Source: Macrotrachela quadricornifera (Eukaryota; Rotifera; Eurotatoria; Philodinida; Philodinidae). From it: a DNA stretch of 64,000 bases. Positions 11,096 through 22,300 of this stretch are shown here, in pieces. Positions within the stretch are counted from its first letter, which is position 1, and every line of letters starts with the position of its first letter. Made by a program: the position numbers and the translations under genes. The notes beneath the pieces are model-generated. The model saw only the letters and a program-made list of their open reading frames with translations. It was not told the DNA's origin and made no database searches. Where the stretch lies: assembly GCA_022393335.1 (NCBI GenBank), contig JAJEKB010001372.1, positions 92,189 through 156,188 on the forward strand. Reading direction: 5' to 3'.

Positions 11096-12207
11096 ATTTC
11101 AATAATTTAAATATTTTTTTTTGTGATCAATATATGACGCCACGCGTGTCTTACTTTTACAAGGAACGATATGAGATAGGGCGGGGCAATTATATTTATT
11201 TATTCAACGTGTGATTACCATTTGATGTAAATAATTCAAATGAAATTATTCAAGCATAACTAAGATTCTTGTGATTATTTGTTAATGTATAATGAAGGTA
11301 ATCAAAACAGAAAATACTTTTCGCTACGCCCTGTTAAAAGAAACAATCAGATTATATTATAAGTAATGTTGAATTATAGTTTCACTTCTTGAATAAGAAT
11401 TCTGCAAGAATACTTTTAATGAAACGATGTATGACAAAGTATATTGATTTGATTGATCTTCGTTCTAGGTCAAAATAAATCTACTGAAATACATACGACA
11501 AAGAAGAAATTTCGTAGTGGGTGATAATCGTATGTTTTATGTATATCTGCCTAGATTTCTTCAAGACCTACTAATAGAAAATTTCTTATTCTTTAACACT
11601 TTCTCTCATAATGATGCTGATACATAAATACTATTGATAAATCTCTTGGTAATTATATTGATAGTGTTCGTACCGATATATTAACTAAACTTCTTGATTT
11701 GTTTTTATTTCTTTGGTTGCTATGTATGTTACTGATGTTGAAAAGGGGAAAAAAATCAGTAATTAAATAAAAGACAGACATTGGCATAACAAATGCTTTC
11801 ATCCGATTACAAAACATATCTTGAAATTACAACGCTTTTGTTGTCAGGATTCTTTAAAAAATGAGGTTTTAATGTATGACTTAAGCTAATGCAGACACAA
11901 ACAATTTTGCACACCAAAATATTTTTTTCTGTATGTTTCACTATCGCATCTACGATAAAATATTATTCCTTTTGTTTCTTGCGCTCAATGAATTTTTAAA
12001 TATACAGTTGCTTCTAACGAGTGTATATAAAAGAATTATGCTGTTTCTTGAAAATTATTTTTTCATTTGAAAAAGAGTAAGCGAATATCTCTCTAGAATA
12101 AGGAATAGAATTTTGCTTTGCCTTTAGACAAATCAAAGTAATGAACAACAAGCTGTGGTTCCAAGCTTGTATCCATTTATCGAAGTGTAATAGAAAGAAT
12201 CTCCGCA
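11096..12207. other. Intergenic between divergent genes
   Basis: AT-rich region lying between the start of the ADP-ribosyltransferase gene (minus) and the receptor fragment (plus). It must hold the promoter of the former, but I see no recognisable element. No frame longer than about 60 codons looks coding. Confidence 0.4.
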
Positions 12208-12516
12208 ATGAGAAAACTATTCGATGTTATTATCTTAATCTGCTATTTGTTGTTTCTCTGTGATGGTGGAGCATTATCAACTTCGCAACAAGCTGAACAA
12301 ATATTAATCACATCCTTGCTAACCGATTATAATAAAAATATAAGATCAGATGAGCAAGTATCGGTTCAAATTACCACTACAATTCAACAAATAATGACAT
12401 CCAGTTCATTTATTTCACAAGCATGGATCAATGATCGATTGTCCTGGACGCCAAATGCTTCGAATAATAGTCTTAATCTAGTTATACTCCCGGCGAAAAG
12501 TTTATGGATACCGGAC
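12208..12516 (+). pseudogene. N-terminal fragment of a Cys-loop (nicotinic-type) receptor
   Basis: The frame starts with a signal peptide (MRKLFDVIILICYLLFLCDG) and continues with the start of a ligand-gated ion channel ectodomain: LLTDYNKNIRS, VSVQITTTIQQIM, QAWINDRLSW and LPAKSLWIPD. These match the first beta strands and helix of nicotinic acetylcholine receptor subunits (LLxDYNKxVRP, WxDxRLxW, KxWxPD). After residue 103 the similarity stops abruptly. The frame runs into a repeat (CSRLSPKESLESP...) and ends at 12627. No later receptor parts (Cys loop, four membrane helices) were found downstream, so this is a truncated copy cut by an inserted repeat. Confidence 0.75.
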
Positions 12517-12735
12517 TGTAGTCGACTCTCTCCCAAAGAATCTCTAGAGAGTCCCTTAAAAATATTGAAATTTCTGATGAATTCTCACCGAGTCACCACA
12601 CCAATCCTTGGGGAATTCCTAAACTAGAAAAACTCCCCAGGGACTCTCTGGAGATTCCCCAAATTTCAGAGAGTAGGAGGAAAATTAAAGACTCCTGAGA
12701 AATTCTAATATAGGAACTCTCCAGCGAATTTTCTT
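12517..12735. repeat. Interspersed repeat built from CTCTCCAGGGA-like words
   Basis: The block contains direct and inverted copies of words such as GACTCTCT, CTAGAGAGTCCC, GACTCTCTGGAGATTCCCC and AGAGAGTAGGAGG, so it folds on itself. It starts exactly where the receptor homology ends, which suggests that its insertion broke the receptor gene. The element type is not clear. Confidence 0.45.
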
Positions 12736-12889
12736 TTCCTGATTTAAATCTGCTAAGTGCATAAATACTTCAAAGAAGCTGAAATAAAAATATTAGTCGT
12801 TTTTGTTTCAAGCTAGAAAGTAAAATAAAAGCACATTGTTTTTTTAGAGATAATATATCCATAATCTAATTGTACCATTCGATAGAGGT

Positions 12890-13150
12890 CATCGAATTAT
12901 ACTTGAAACTCAACTGGAACACGTGAAGCATGTTCCTGGACGAATCTTAGCGGCTTTTACTGTATTGGGTCCAAGGTTCGTATGTTGATGTTTCAATATT
13001 TTTCAGTTTTTTTCGAGATGGTTTGGTGTCTGAAGAATCCGAATACATCCTTGGATGGAGCTCATCGACTTATATTTGGAACACCAATGTAACGCTTGGA
13101 ACATGTTTCTGAACGAATCTTGGCGGGTTTTATTCGAATCTTGTGCTAAC
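12890..13150. repeat. Diverged tandem duplication, two units of about 180 bp
   Basis: About 12890-12960 and about 13055-13130 share a similar order of words: TCATCGAATTATACTTG against TCATCGACTTATATTTG, then TGTTCCTGGACGAATCTTAG against TGTTTCTGAACGAATCTTGG, then CGGCTTTTA against CGGGTTTTA. This is a decayed tandem duplicate of unknown origin and is not coding as it stands. Confidence 0.4.
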
Positions 13151-13763
13151 TTCACCTACGTAATATCAATTTACTTTTAATCGTTTTCATTTCCGATATA
13201 TACATGAACATACTGGATTTATTATAGATACTTTCGAAATCTATGTAAAATTTATTTTTCAATGTCAATATTGGTGATCCACTTTGGAAATCATTTAATA
13301 ATAACTCATTTTTATGAAAAAATTGTTTTGAAATAAGTTTATAACACAGAATTTCGCAAACGGTAAATATAAAATGAGTTATGCAATAAAGAGAATCAAT
13401 AGAAAAGACGTTAGCCTGAGAGGAGCGTGTGCCATTATTGTAACCATATAAACAGTAATATTCACTTTATATGAAAATATACAATACAGTTCAAATATTT
13501 ACAGACCAATTCTCACCTAAGAGCTTGACGATCATTTTTTTAACCAGCTTTCGTATTTCTATGAACTGATAGAACAAGATTAAATCTTTCTAACAAAGAG
13601 AAATGACTTTTTAGATTGCATAATAAAAACTCTCTTGCAATATAAAATCACCAATTAAATACGATATGAGTCGATTCGAATATTAAGATGATAGAATTAA
13701 TTGCAGCTACATTGTTTTAAAATGACACAATCTTTTTGAGCAAATATCCATCTATCAGCATTT

Positions 13764-14105
13764 TTACCAATTATCATCTTCTCCAACAGAATATTGTTGA
13801 AATGCTCCTCCTGTATAACTTGAATTAAGATTAAAACTTCCAAAAACTTTGTCACTAACTTTCAAATCTTTAACATTTTTTCCAATAGCAACGACTTGAC
13901 CACTAATATCATAACCAATACCAGCTGGTAATTTTATATTAGCAAAATTTGTTGCTGCCATCTTATAATCAATCGGTTTTATAGAAACAGTATGATTTTC
14001 AATTAAAACTTGATTATTACCTAGTTCTGATGCATCAATTACAGACGCTGATTGACTTCATTCAAATGGATTTGTATCACTCACTCGAACCCATTGTAAT
14101 GCTGA
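13764..14105 (-). pseudogene. Medium-chain dehydrogenase/quinone oxidoreductase fragment
   Basis: Read on the minus strand, the sequence gives the N-terminal GroES-like part of a zinc-type or quinone oxidoreductase: ALQWVRVSDTNPFE, then SELGNNQVLIENHTVSIKPI, DYKMAATNF, LPAGIGYDISGQVVAIGKNV, KVSDKVFGSF and GGAFQQYSVGEDDNW. Two defects make it a pseudogene. An in-frame TGA interrupts it right after NPFE, and the frame stops at 13764 before the Rossmann nucleotide-binding domain, of which no trace follows. Codon usage is otherwise intact, so the loss looks fairly recent. Confidence 0.7.
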
Positions 14106-14350
14106 TTGTGTTTTTGAAAGATTTTCTTAAATAAATGATATTTTATCGAACAATTCTATCTACAATAAGAACATTTTCTTACAATATTTCTACATTTTAA
14201 AAACAGTTGCATAAGCATGATGGTGCACAATATGATGATGAATCATGATAGAAAGATGACCTTATTCACAATGAATTCTGTACTTTATCTATGCTTATAT
14301 AGAAAGAACGAAAGAGATAAATAAAATTTCTATTCAATAATAATTTTATT

Positions 14351-14560
14351 TTTATTTATTCATTTTGTAGATATATTTCATTTATGTCGTTTCGAATGAT
14401 TATGTATCCATTATCAAATATCACTGCCATGTACTGAATATGAATTGAATGAATATATCTGAATCTAATATATTGATTAATTTGATGCATCTTCACCCTG
14501 AGATACATAATCATCCGAAATGTCGTAAAAGTAATAAATCCACAATAAAATAAATAAATG
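14351..14560. repeat. Imperfect palindrome, arms of about 58 bp
   Basis: Positions 14351-14408 and 14502-14560 are inverted copies. The best core is CGAATGATTATGTATC against GATACATAATCATCCG, flanked by TTATTTATT and AATAAATAA and a 93-bp loop. It could be a MITE or a foldback repeat. Confidence 0.55.
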
Positions 14561-15464
14561 ACAATAAAATTACCATTGAATGGAAATAATCTTCACTCAT
14601 ATTGCTCCTTTCTTTCGATTTGATTAAATCATTTTCATCTTTCTATTTTCACCAATTCAAAAATGAAAATAATACACATCATATTCTAAATACAATAATA
14701 TTTCTTTTTATTTAATTGTAGAAAATAATTCTTACGCAACTCACAATAAAACAACAATACTCTGAAATTCAGACATTGTTAATCAGAATAAATTAATAAA
14801 AATTATTTTTCAATGATATTCGATAATTCTACGATAGGTTTGCATCACTTATCTTTTGAAAAAAATTTAATCAAATATATAAACGTGTGAGAGATAATCA
14901 ATAATATAACATTGTTGGAAAAATAAAAAGTCGACTAACAATATGTTAAATTTTTTTTCCGCTGGAGAATATGTTTTTTGTTTAATAAAAACTAAAATAT
15001 TTATGCTCTAAAAATTGTTCGTATTTCAGTTTTGTAGGTCTCTCTGATAACTATAGAAATCATTATTTGGATTGCTTTAATAAGTTCTTCTTGAGCAAGA
15101 ATATAAAAAATATTTTCTTCACAATTATTATGATAAATAACAATTTTATTTTGCCTAATCTCTTTTATTTACTTTAGTACAGTTGTCGCCATTTGTTTTT
15201 GATCTTAAAATAATGATAGTGCAAATATTTTCTCCTCATTTGCACATCAACAATTACATTTACGACTGCTTTATCAAATGTTTCCGACATCAATAGGTTT
15301 TTCTCACCAGCAAGTTTGGTACGCGTAACACTTTTGTTTTTTCATAGAATGAAAAGTCTTCCTGTTATTGCACTTTATAGTGGTATTAATCATGAAAAAA
15401 GAGTTCCGCTTCGATTTTATGTTTTATTTTTGTTTGGAAAGGCTATAATCTATAGTTAATAAGA

Positions 15465-15502
<38 letters not shown>

Positions 15503-15601
15503 ACAACTAAGGTATGTAAACAAGATCATTAATGAAATAATAAACTAATATATAATTATAATAGAATATATACATAATGACTTATAGAAAAATAAGCTTC
15601 T
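14561..15601. other. Intergenic with (TA)n microsatellite
   Basis: No gene is seen. The only clear structure is a TA dinucleotide tract of about 34 bp at 15466-15499. Confidence 0.6.
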
Positions 15602-16307
15602 TTAAGGGCCCCCCGGGTCAAAAAAAATTTTTTTTCCAGAGCACTCAATCTTATTGAAATTTTTACTGAATATGTATCTGATCTTGGATAGTCTTCAGTA
15701 AAAAATTGAGTTCATAATATTGAGTTTTGCGAGAGTTATCCTGATATTAAGGATGAAAAGTAGGTGCTCGTATTTTCAAGATTTCTCCACCATTTTGAAT
15801 GCTAGAAAGCTCGGGTAGGTTTTAAAATGAAGCTAAAGCTCAACGCTAGAGCACAGCCAAGCCGGTTTTTTCAAGAAATAAAAGTTTTTCTTGAAACAGG
15901 TTTTTGGGAAAACTTGAGGTTAACTCTTTAGAAAATTCGATTTTTTCATAAAGAACTAAAATGTAAACAAAAATTCTGGCTTTGCTATGCTCTAGTGCTG
16001 AGCTTTAGTTTCATTTTAAAACCTTCCCGAGCTTCCTATCATTAAAAATAGTGGAGAAATCTTGGAAATACTAACAGATAAAACATAAAAAATACTCTGG
16101 TGAAAAACGCAAAACAAATTTTGACTTTAAGCATTTTTCTGTGTTAGACGTTTCGGAAAAATCGTTGTAAAACCCTCAAAAACCATCAGAAAGCCGATAA
16201 ATCATAGTGCATTCGAAAGTACAGACTACGGGCTATCTAACTATGTATAAATCTCAAAATCGACATTTTTGACGAAAATTATTTTTTTTTACCCGGGGTG
16301 CTCTTAA
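15602..16307. mobile_element. TTAA-flanked inverted-repeat element, 0.7 kb
   Basis: The element is bounded by TTAA on both sides (15602-15605 and 16304-16307). The termini are GGGCCCCCCGGGTC and ACCCGGGGTGCTC, which are inverted copies. The inner parts are also inverted: GCTCGGGTAGGTTTTAAAAT near 15810 pairs with ATTTTAAAACCTTCCCGAGC near 16013. TTAA duplication is the hallmark of piggyBac-type insertion, so this is probably a non-autonomous piggyBac-like MITE. It has no coding capacity and lies just past the 3' end of the four-helix membrane gene. Confidence 0.65.
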
Positions 16308-16391
16308 TGAAACAGTTCAACGTTTACATATGAAGGAAAATATGTACGTATGATTACATAGTTAAGATATGAAAATGGATTAAATACTTAA

Positions 16392-19300
16392 TTAATGACG
16401 TTCTTGAATTAAGACTCCACTCATTACCATTTTTAATTTGTGACGATATCGTTCTGATAACCATTCGATTTTCATATGAGATGATTTTTTGTTAGATTTT
16501 GTATCAGGTTGTCGAAGGCGATATCGTAGACATCGTCGATGATACTTATAAACAAAAGCACGAACATGAAAAACAAGCCAATTGATAAATATTACACATA
16601 GAAGTAAACCACCAGTAAAATATAAAATTGCAAAACCAATGTCCTTTTCTTTCTACATTAAAATAAGAAAAGTAATTACATAATTACATTATAACCTTTG
16701 TATAGTGGACACATATAAAGAGATCCTTTCAAAGTGTCGACTATACAAAGGTTTTCAATTTATTATGTTAATTAACTCATTCGGTATGATGTCGCCCATC
16801 GGTGGACTACGTTTATACACAGTTGAATATGTCCGCTTTAGTTTATTGATATGACATCGTTTCTTTTGTCAAATACAGATAAATGTTCAATGTTTTTATT
16901 CATAAGAGAAAAATTGATAAATTCTGCGTTAAGACGTGCTAAGTTGCTTCAACAAGAATAAAAGAGCTTGTTAGCGCAGTCTCTTTAGGGTTAAAATGTG
17001 GAACTCACATATCTTTAAACAATTGGACCCCAGCTAAATAAACATAGGAACCAATTGCTGTATCGTGCCTGTTTGTAATGGAGAGAAATGTCTGTAATGG
17101 GGAAGGGCAGGCAGAATTCTCCACAAACAGAATTTCAGAATTTTAGTACAGTATCAATATAGTATAACATTAAGAACTCTATTAATAAACCGGCAGTTTT
17201 AATTCGTTTCTAATAAAACTAACTTAGAATTCTGCTACTCTCTGCCTATAAGTCGCATCTCAAAGCTATAATTTTCATTAGAATTCTATTTTTCAAAAGA
17301 ATTTTACTAGAACTTAGTTAGATTTTTGTTTTTTCAGCAGAATAATTATCCACTCAAATATACTATACCTTTGATCAACAACAAAATTCTGCTTAGAATA
17401 TTAATCAAGAATATAGTATATTAGAGTGGATAATTATTCTGCTGGAAAAACAAAAGTCTAACAAAATTCTCATGTAGTTCTGCTGAAAAAACAAAATTCT
17501 AAACAGAATTTTCTTTTTGATCAGGAATATAGTATGTTATAGTAGATAATTATTCTGCTGGGAAAACAAAAATCTAAGTAAAATCTGGTAAAGTTCTTTT
17601 GAAAAAATAGAATTTTAATAAAAATTTTAATTTTGAAGTGTGACGCATAGACAGAGAGTAACAGAATTCTTATGAAGAAATAAGATTCTAATCGAATCTA
17701 TAAGAAGAAACGACGTGTTGGAAAGAAAATTCTGACTTTAGTCTGATGGTGACGTAAGTAATATGTAAGAATTATGCTGTATAGAGTTCATATATAAATA
17801 AGATAAAGATGTAGTGTATCGATGGAGAACTAAAGCAATATTTTTCTATCATATCATATAAAAAAAAATCTTAATAGCAAAATTCTTGAATTTTGCTTGT
17901 GATGAATTTTGTCACTGCTGAGCATTTATCGATTTTTCTTTTATGAATAAAAATATTGAACATTAATCTATATTGGACAAAAGAAACGATGTTATATCAA
18001 TAATTTAAAATGGAGATGTTTAATTATATATAAACGTAGCCCACTAGTGAGCGACATTGTGCCGAATAGGTTAATCATTTCTATATTCACTGAAGCAGAT
18101 CAGATTTCCTTTCTCAATATTATTTTGCGAAGAAAGACGTTCTAAGAATGGTTTATATCACAATTTATTGAAAAATCCTAAAATTTCATGAATATTTTTT
18201 GAAAAAGTCACCTATCTATACAACTTTGTTTGGACACTTCAGTCAACATAAATTCAGTCATCTTTGACTCAGATTCGTTGATAAGTACATCAAGCTCAAC
18301 TTGTTCAGTGTACGATCAATCTTTTCTTTTTTTCTTCCTTGTCTGTGTTTTTTTACATTGATTTTTCTTTTTAATCTGTTTCTCATATATCTATTACCGT
18401 TTTGTTTTACTCTGATTAATCTATTCTAAATCTTCCTAACTTATTCTGTATTTCATCCAATACTGTTCTTTATTGATTATTTTGTTCTTTCAGTGTACTC
18501 ACCATACAAGGGATGCATCAGTTCCAGTCATGACTGGTGGGCTGGGTACTCCATCATGACTTACTCATCAATCATTATAAGGATAATCTTGGGTCTTCAG
18601 ATCTTATATTATGAAGGTATCCTTAGGTCCTCGAGTCTTATATTGCGAGGATACTTCTAGGCCTTCAGCTCCTATACTATGAAGGTACTCTTAGATCCTG
18701 AAATCCTATATTATGGGGATACTCTTGGATGCTCAAGTCCTATATTTCGAGAGTACCTCTAAGTTCTCAAATCGTATTGTATAGAGATATGGATGTAACA
18801 AAAGCAATATCAGTTGAAAGCATTTGGTATTAATATTGGCAAGTATCGGTATTGGTGTAAGGGGCTGTTGATTCCTCACGTCAAATATCAATACTTTGAA
18901 AAATCGACAACAGCTTCGCATTCCTCGATCTAAAAAGTCTTTGATCAAACTTTTTAAAAAATCGTTATTTTCGAAAAATAAACTTTTTTTAAAGGACACA
19001 AATCAAATTCGAAAACTTTGACAAATCAATTATAAATTCTTGATTCTTTCATCAGGAAATACTTTATTTTAAGAAAATAAGGAATTTTCATAAAGTTTGA
19101 TCGAAGGTTTTCGCGTTGAGGAATCCGAACTCGTTGCCAGTTCTTCAAAATATTGATCCTTGACGTGAGGGGTCAGCAGCTCCTGTACCAATACTGATAC
19201 CAGCCAATAATAAAACCAATTGCTATTAACTGATATTGATATTGTTACATCCATACTGCTACACAATAGAAGATAAGGACCTAGAGGTACCCTCTTAATA

Positions 19301-22300
19301 TAGGACTTGAGGATCTGAGAATATCCCTATAATATAGGACTTGAAGACCTAAGGATATCCCCATCATATAGGACTTAGGTCCAAAGGATACTCTTCTAAT
19401 GATTGGTGAGCCAGTCATGGCTGGATGCCCAGTCGGACTGGACTCGTGCATCCCTACACCATATTAATCGAATATCCACAGATATAAGCTGCATGCACAT
19501 ATTTGATTCAATGAGAAAAATATAGTGAAATTAAGCAAGTGTCCACTTTTAAGAGATTATTTAATGCAGATGAAACAGAAAAAAAGTATCCACAATCCAG
19601 AATAAAGAGATGTTCACATTCAAGAGGTCTATTTCTAACAAGAAAAGCTCTAGGAAAGCGGAAGGTGTCCAGAATGAGGAGGTGTCTGCTTTATAAAGGT
19701 GTCAGCATAAGGAAATTTGACTGTATTGTAACTTACATATGAATAATATGCTTTCTCAAAAGTAAATTTAAGGAAGTAGATCGTAAATACACTTGCAAAA
19801 TAATTGCCAACGACATATAGACGTTTTTCAAACTTTGTCGAAGAACACTAGTAATTCAAAAATAAAACATCATCAATTTTATCAGAAGTAAATAATAATA
19901 AAGCAAATCTTTTATTAGATACATAGAAAAAAAGATTTACGGAAGTATAAATACCCGTTTTTTCTTTAAATATTGATATTTGTTTATTGTTGAAATTGAA
20001 TATGCACAAGGTGGTACTATAGCAATAGACATAATGAAAATTATTTCTACAAATTTTTCAATCTAAAACAAGATGTTAAACATTGTTAAGTAAAACATGT
20101 GCGAAATAAAATCTGAATGACTGCAACAATCAAAACATAGATTAAAGAATTTAGATTTAGAAGGGTGTATTTATTATTTTTTTCTAAAATAATGTTCTCA
20201 AAATAATGATACGCTCATTGACTATTGAAACATTATTTTTTCTCATTCAAGTGTGTTTTATTACAATTAAAAATTAATCTTTATTTACGTGTAATGGATT
20301 GGAAATTATTTGATCACATACTGAGAAACTTTTACGTCATCATCTCCCAATCATATAGAACACATGGAATTACATTTTCAAAAAAAGACTCATTATTTGT
20401 CACATATAAAAATGAAATTTACCACATCTTAATTAATAGTATGTCGTAGGAAATATTGAAATTCAGTTCAGTTTAAAATTGTCCTAGGACAGATTGAAAA
20501 TTCAATTTGTCCTAGGTGATGTTAAAATTTTGATGTCAACTAGGATAAATTAAAATTATGATCTGAACTATTCATAGCGGACTAGTTCAGATTGAAATAT
20601 TGTGATCTCAACTAGTTCATATTAAAATATTTTGATCCAAACTAGGTGAGATTGAAAGAGTTACGATTAACTCAGAGATGTCATAATACCGATACGCTGG
20701 GTAATGAGAAGCTACAGGTCAGAACATCCCGAAGAGAAAGCACCGCATTACTCTATCTTTCTCTCGTTACATCAAAATTTTCAACATTAAGGGGTAGCTG
20801 AAAATTTTAGTGTAATGGCATGGATACGACAAAATTTTCACTACCCCGGTATTCTTGAAAGTTTTTGAAAGTTTTGGGTAACGAGTTGGATACGAGAAGA
20901 ATTTTCACCGCCTTTTTAGTTGTGAGAACCTTTGTATGACGGTGATACTGATTTGGTCGAAGTTAACCATATTGCTTGTAGTATGCGAAATTTTTCTCCT
21001 GGAATGCGGTTGGTGGGCTCCAAGTGTGAGGGTTGTCATTTGTTTATGTCTGGTCGAGTTTCAAGTTATTGAGCTATATGGATTAGAAACTTGAGTGAAA
21101 GGTGTGCATGAATGTGGTGCTTGGTTCGTTTTTCGTAGGCAGACACGTTTAATGTGTTGTGTGGTATTCTGAAATCAGTTATGGAAGTTCTTTCTGGGCA
21201 TGGTACTGAATTTTAATCGAGTTGGATGCATTTTAACTCTAGTGGTCCGCGTTTAAGAGTATATCAGTAGGTCGGCATGACACAGCTGGTGTGAAGAGAA
21301 AGTAGTAAAGTGTTATGCTAAGCCTGCGGCAAATAGTCGGCGAAAGTATAGTGCAATATGGAAATCTTTCTCAGCGCCGCAATTTTTTTGGAGCAATGGT
21401 TACCTTGTCGTTCATGATAGGACCATGTGTGTACTTGATGAAATCCGGCTATCATCGGCGCACGCTGTGATGTACAGGAATCATTTCGTTCTCACCCGTA
21501 TGCTGGCCTGTCTTCTATAATCATTTCGCCCTCACCCTCATGCTGGGTCCTGTGCTATAATCATTTTCTCACTAACCTGCATACCAAGCAGTGTGCGTGA
21601 AACCGTTCGGTGCGCACTCATACTTGCATGTTGTTATTAGTGGCGGTGTGTGTGTAGGAACAAATCCTTCTTTTCCTGTAATTACTTTACATTTAAATGG
21701 AATTTGATTTTTCGTAGTGTCGAATAAGATAAGGTTATATACTGTGCACGTCGTCACCTGACTATATAAAGTTCCTGCATCATCCGCAAGTTTAATGCTA
21801 TGGATGTTTATTGAAGAGTTCAAGAAGATATCTGTACATGACACAAGAAACGCTCGAAACTTGCAATTTTCAGAATATCTGAAGAGTTTGCCGTATCCAC
21901 CTCATTACCCCAAAACTTTCAAAACTTTCAAGAATACCGGGGTAGTGAAAATTTTGTCGTATCCATGTCATTACCCAGCGTATCGGTATTATGACATCTC
22001 TGAGTTAATCGTAACTCTTTCAATCTCACCTAGTTTGGATCAAAATATTTTAATATGAACTAGTTGAGATCACAATATTTCAATCTGAACTAGTCCGCTA
22101 TGAATAGTTCAGATCATAATTTTAATTTATCCTAGTTGTCATCAAAATTCTAAAATGAACTAGTTGACTTCAGCATGCGTTTTAATCTCGACTAGTTGAC
22201 ATCAAAATTTTAACATCACCTAGGACAAATTGAAATTTCAATCTGTCCTAGGACAATTTTAAACTGAACTGAATTTCAATATTTCCTACGACATATATAT

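Noticed and set aside
21572..21844. Minus-strand 90-codon frame in the centre of the foldback element
   Set aside because: No family resemblance and no other copy to compare. The start lies inside the arm region and it reads like chance.
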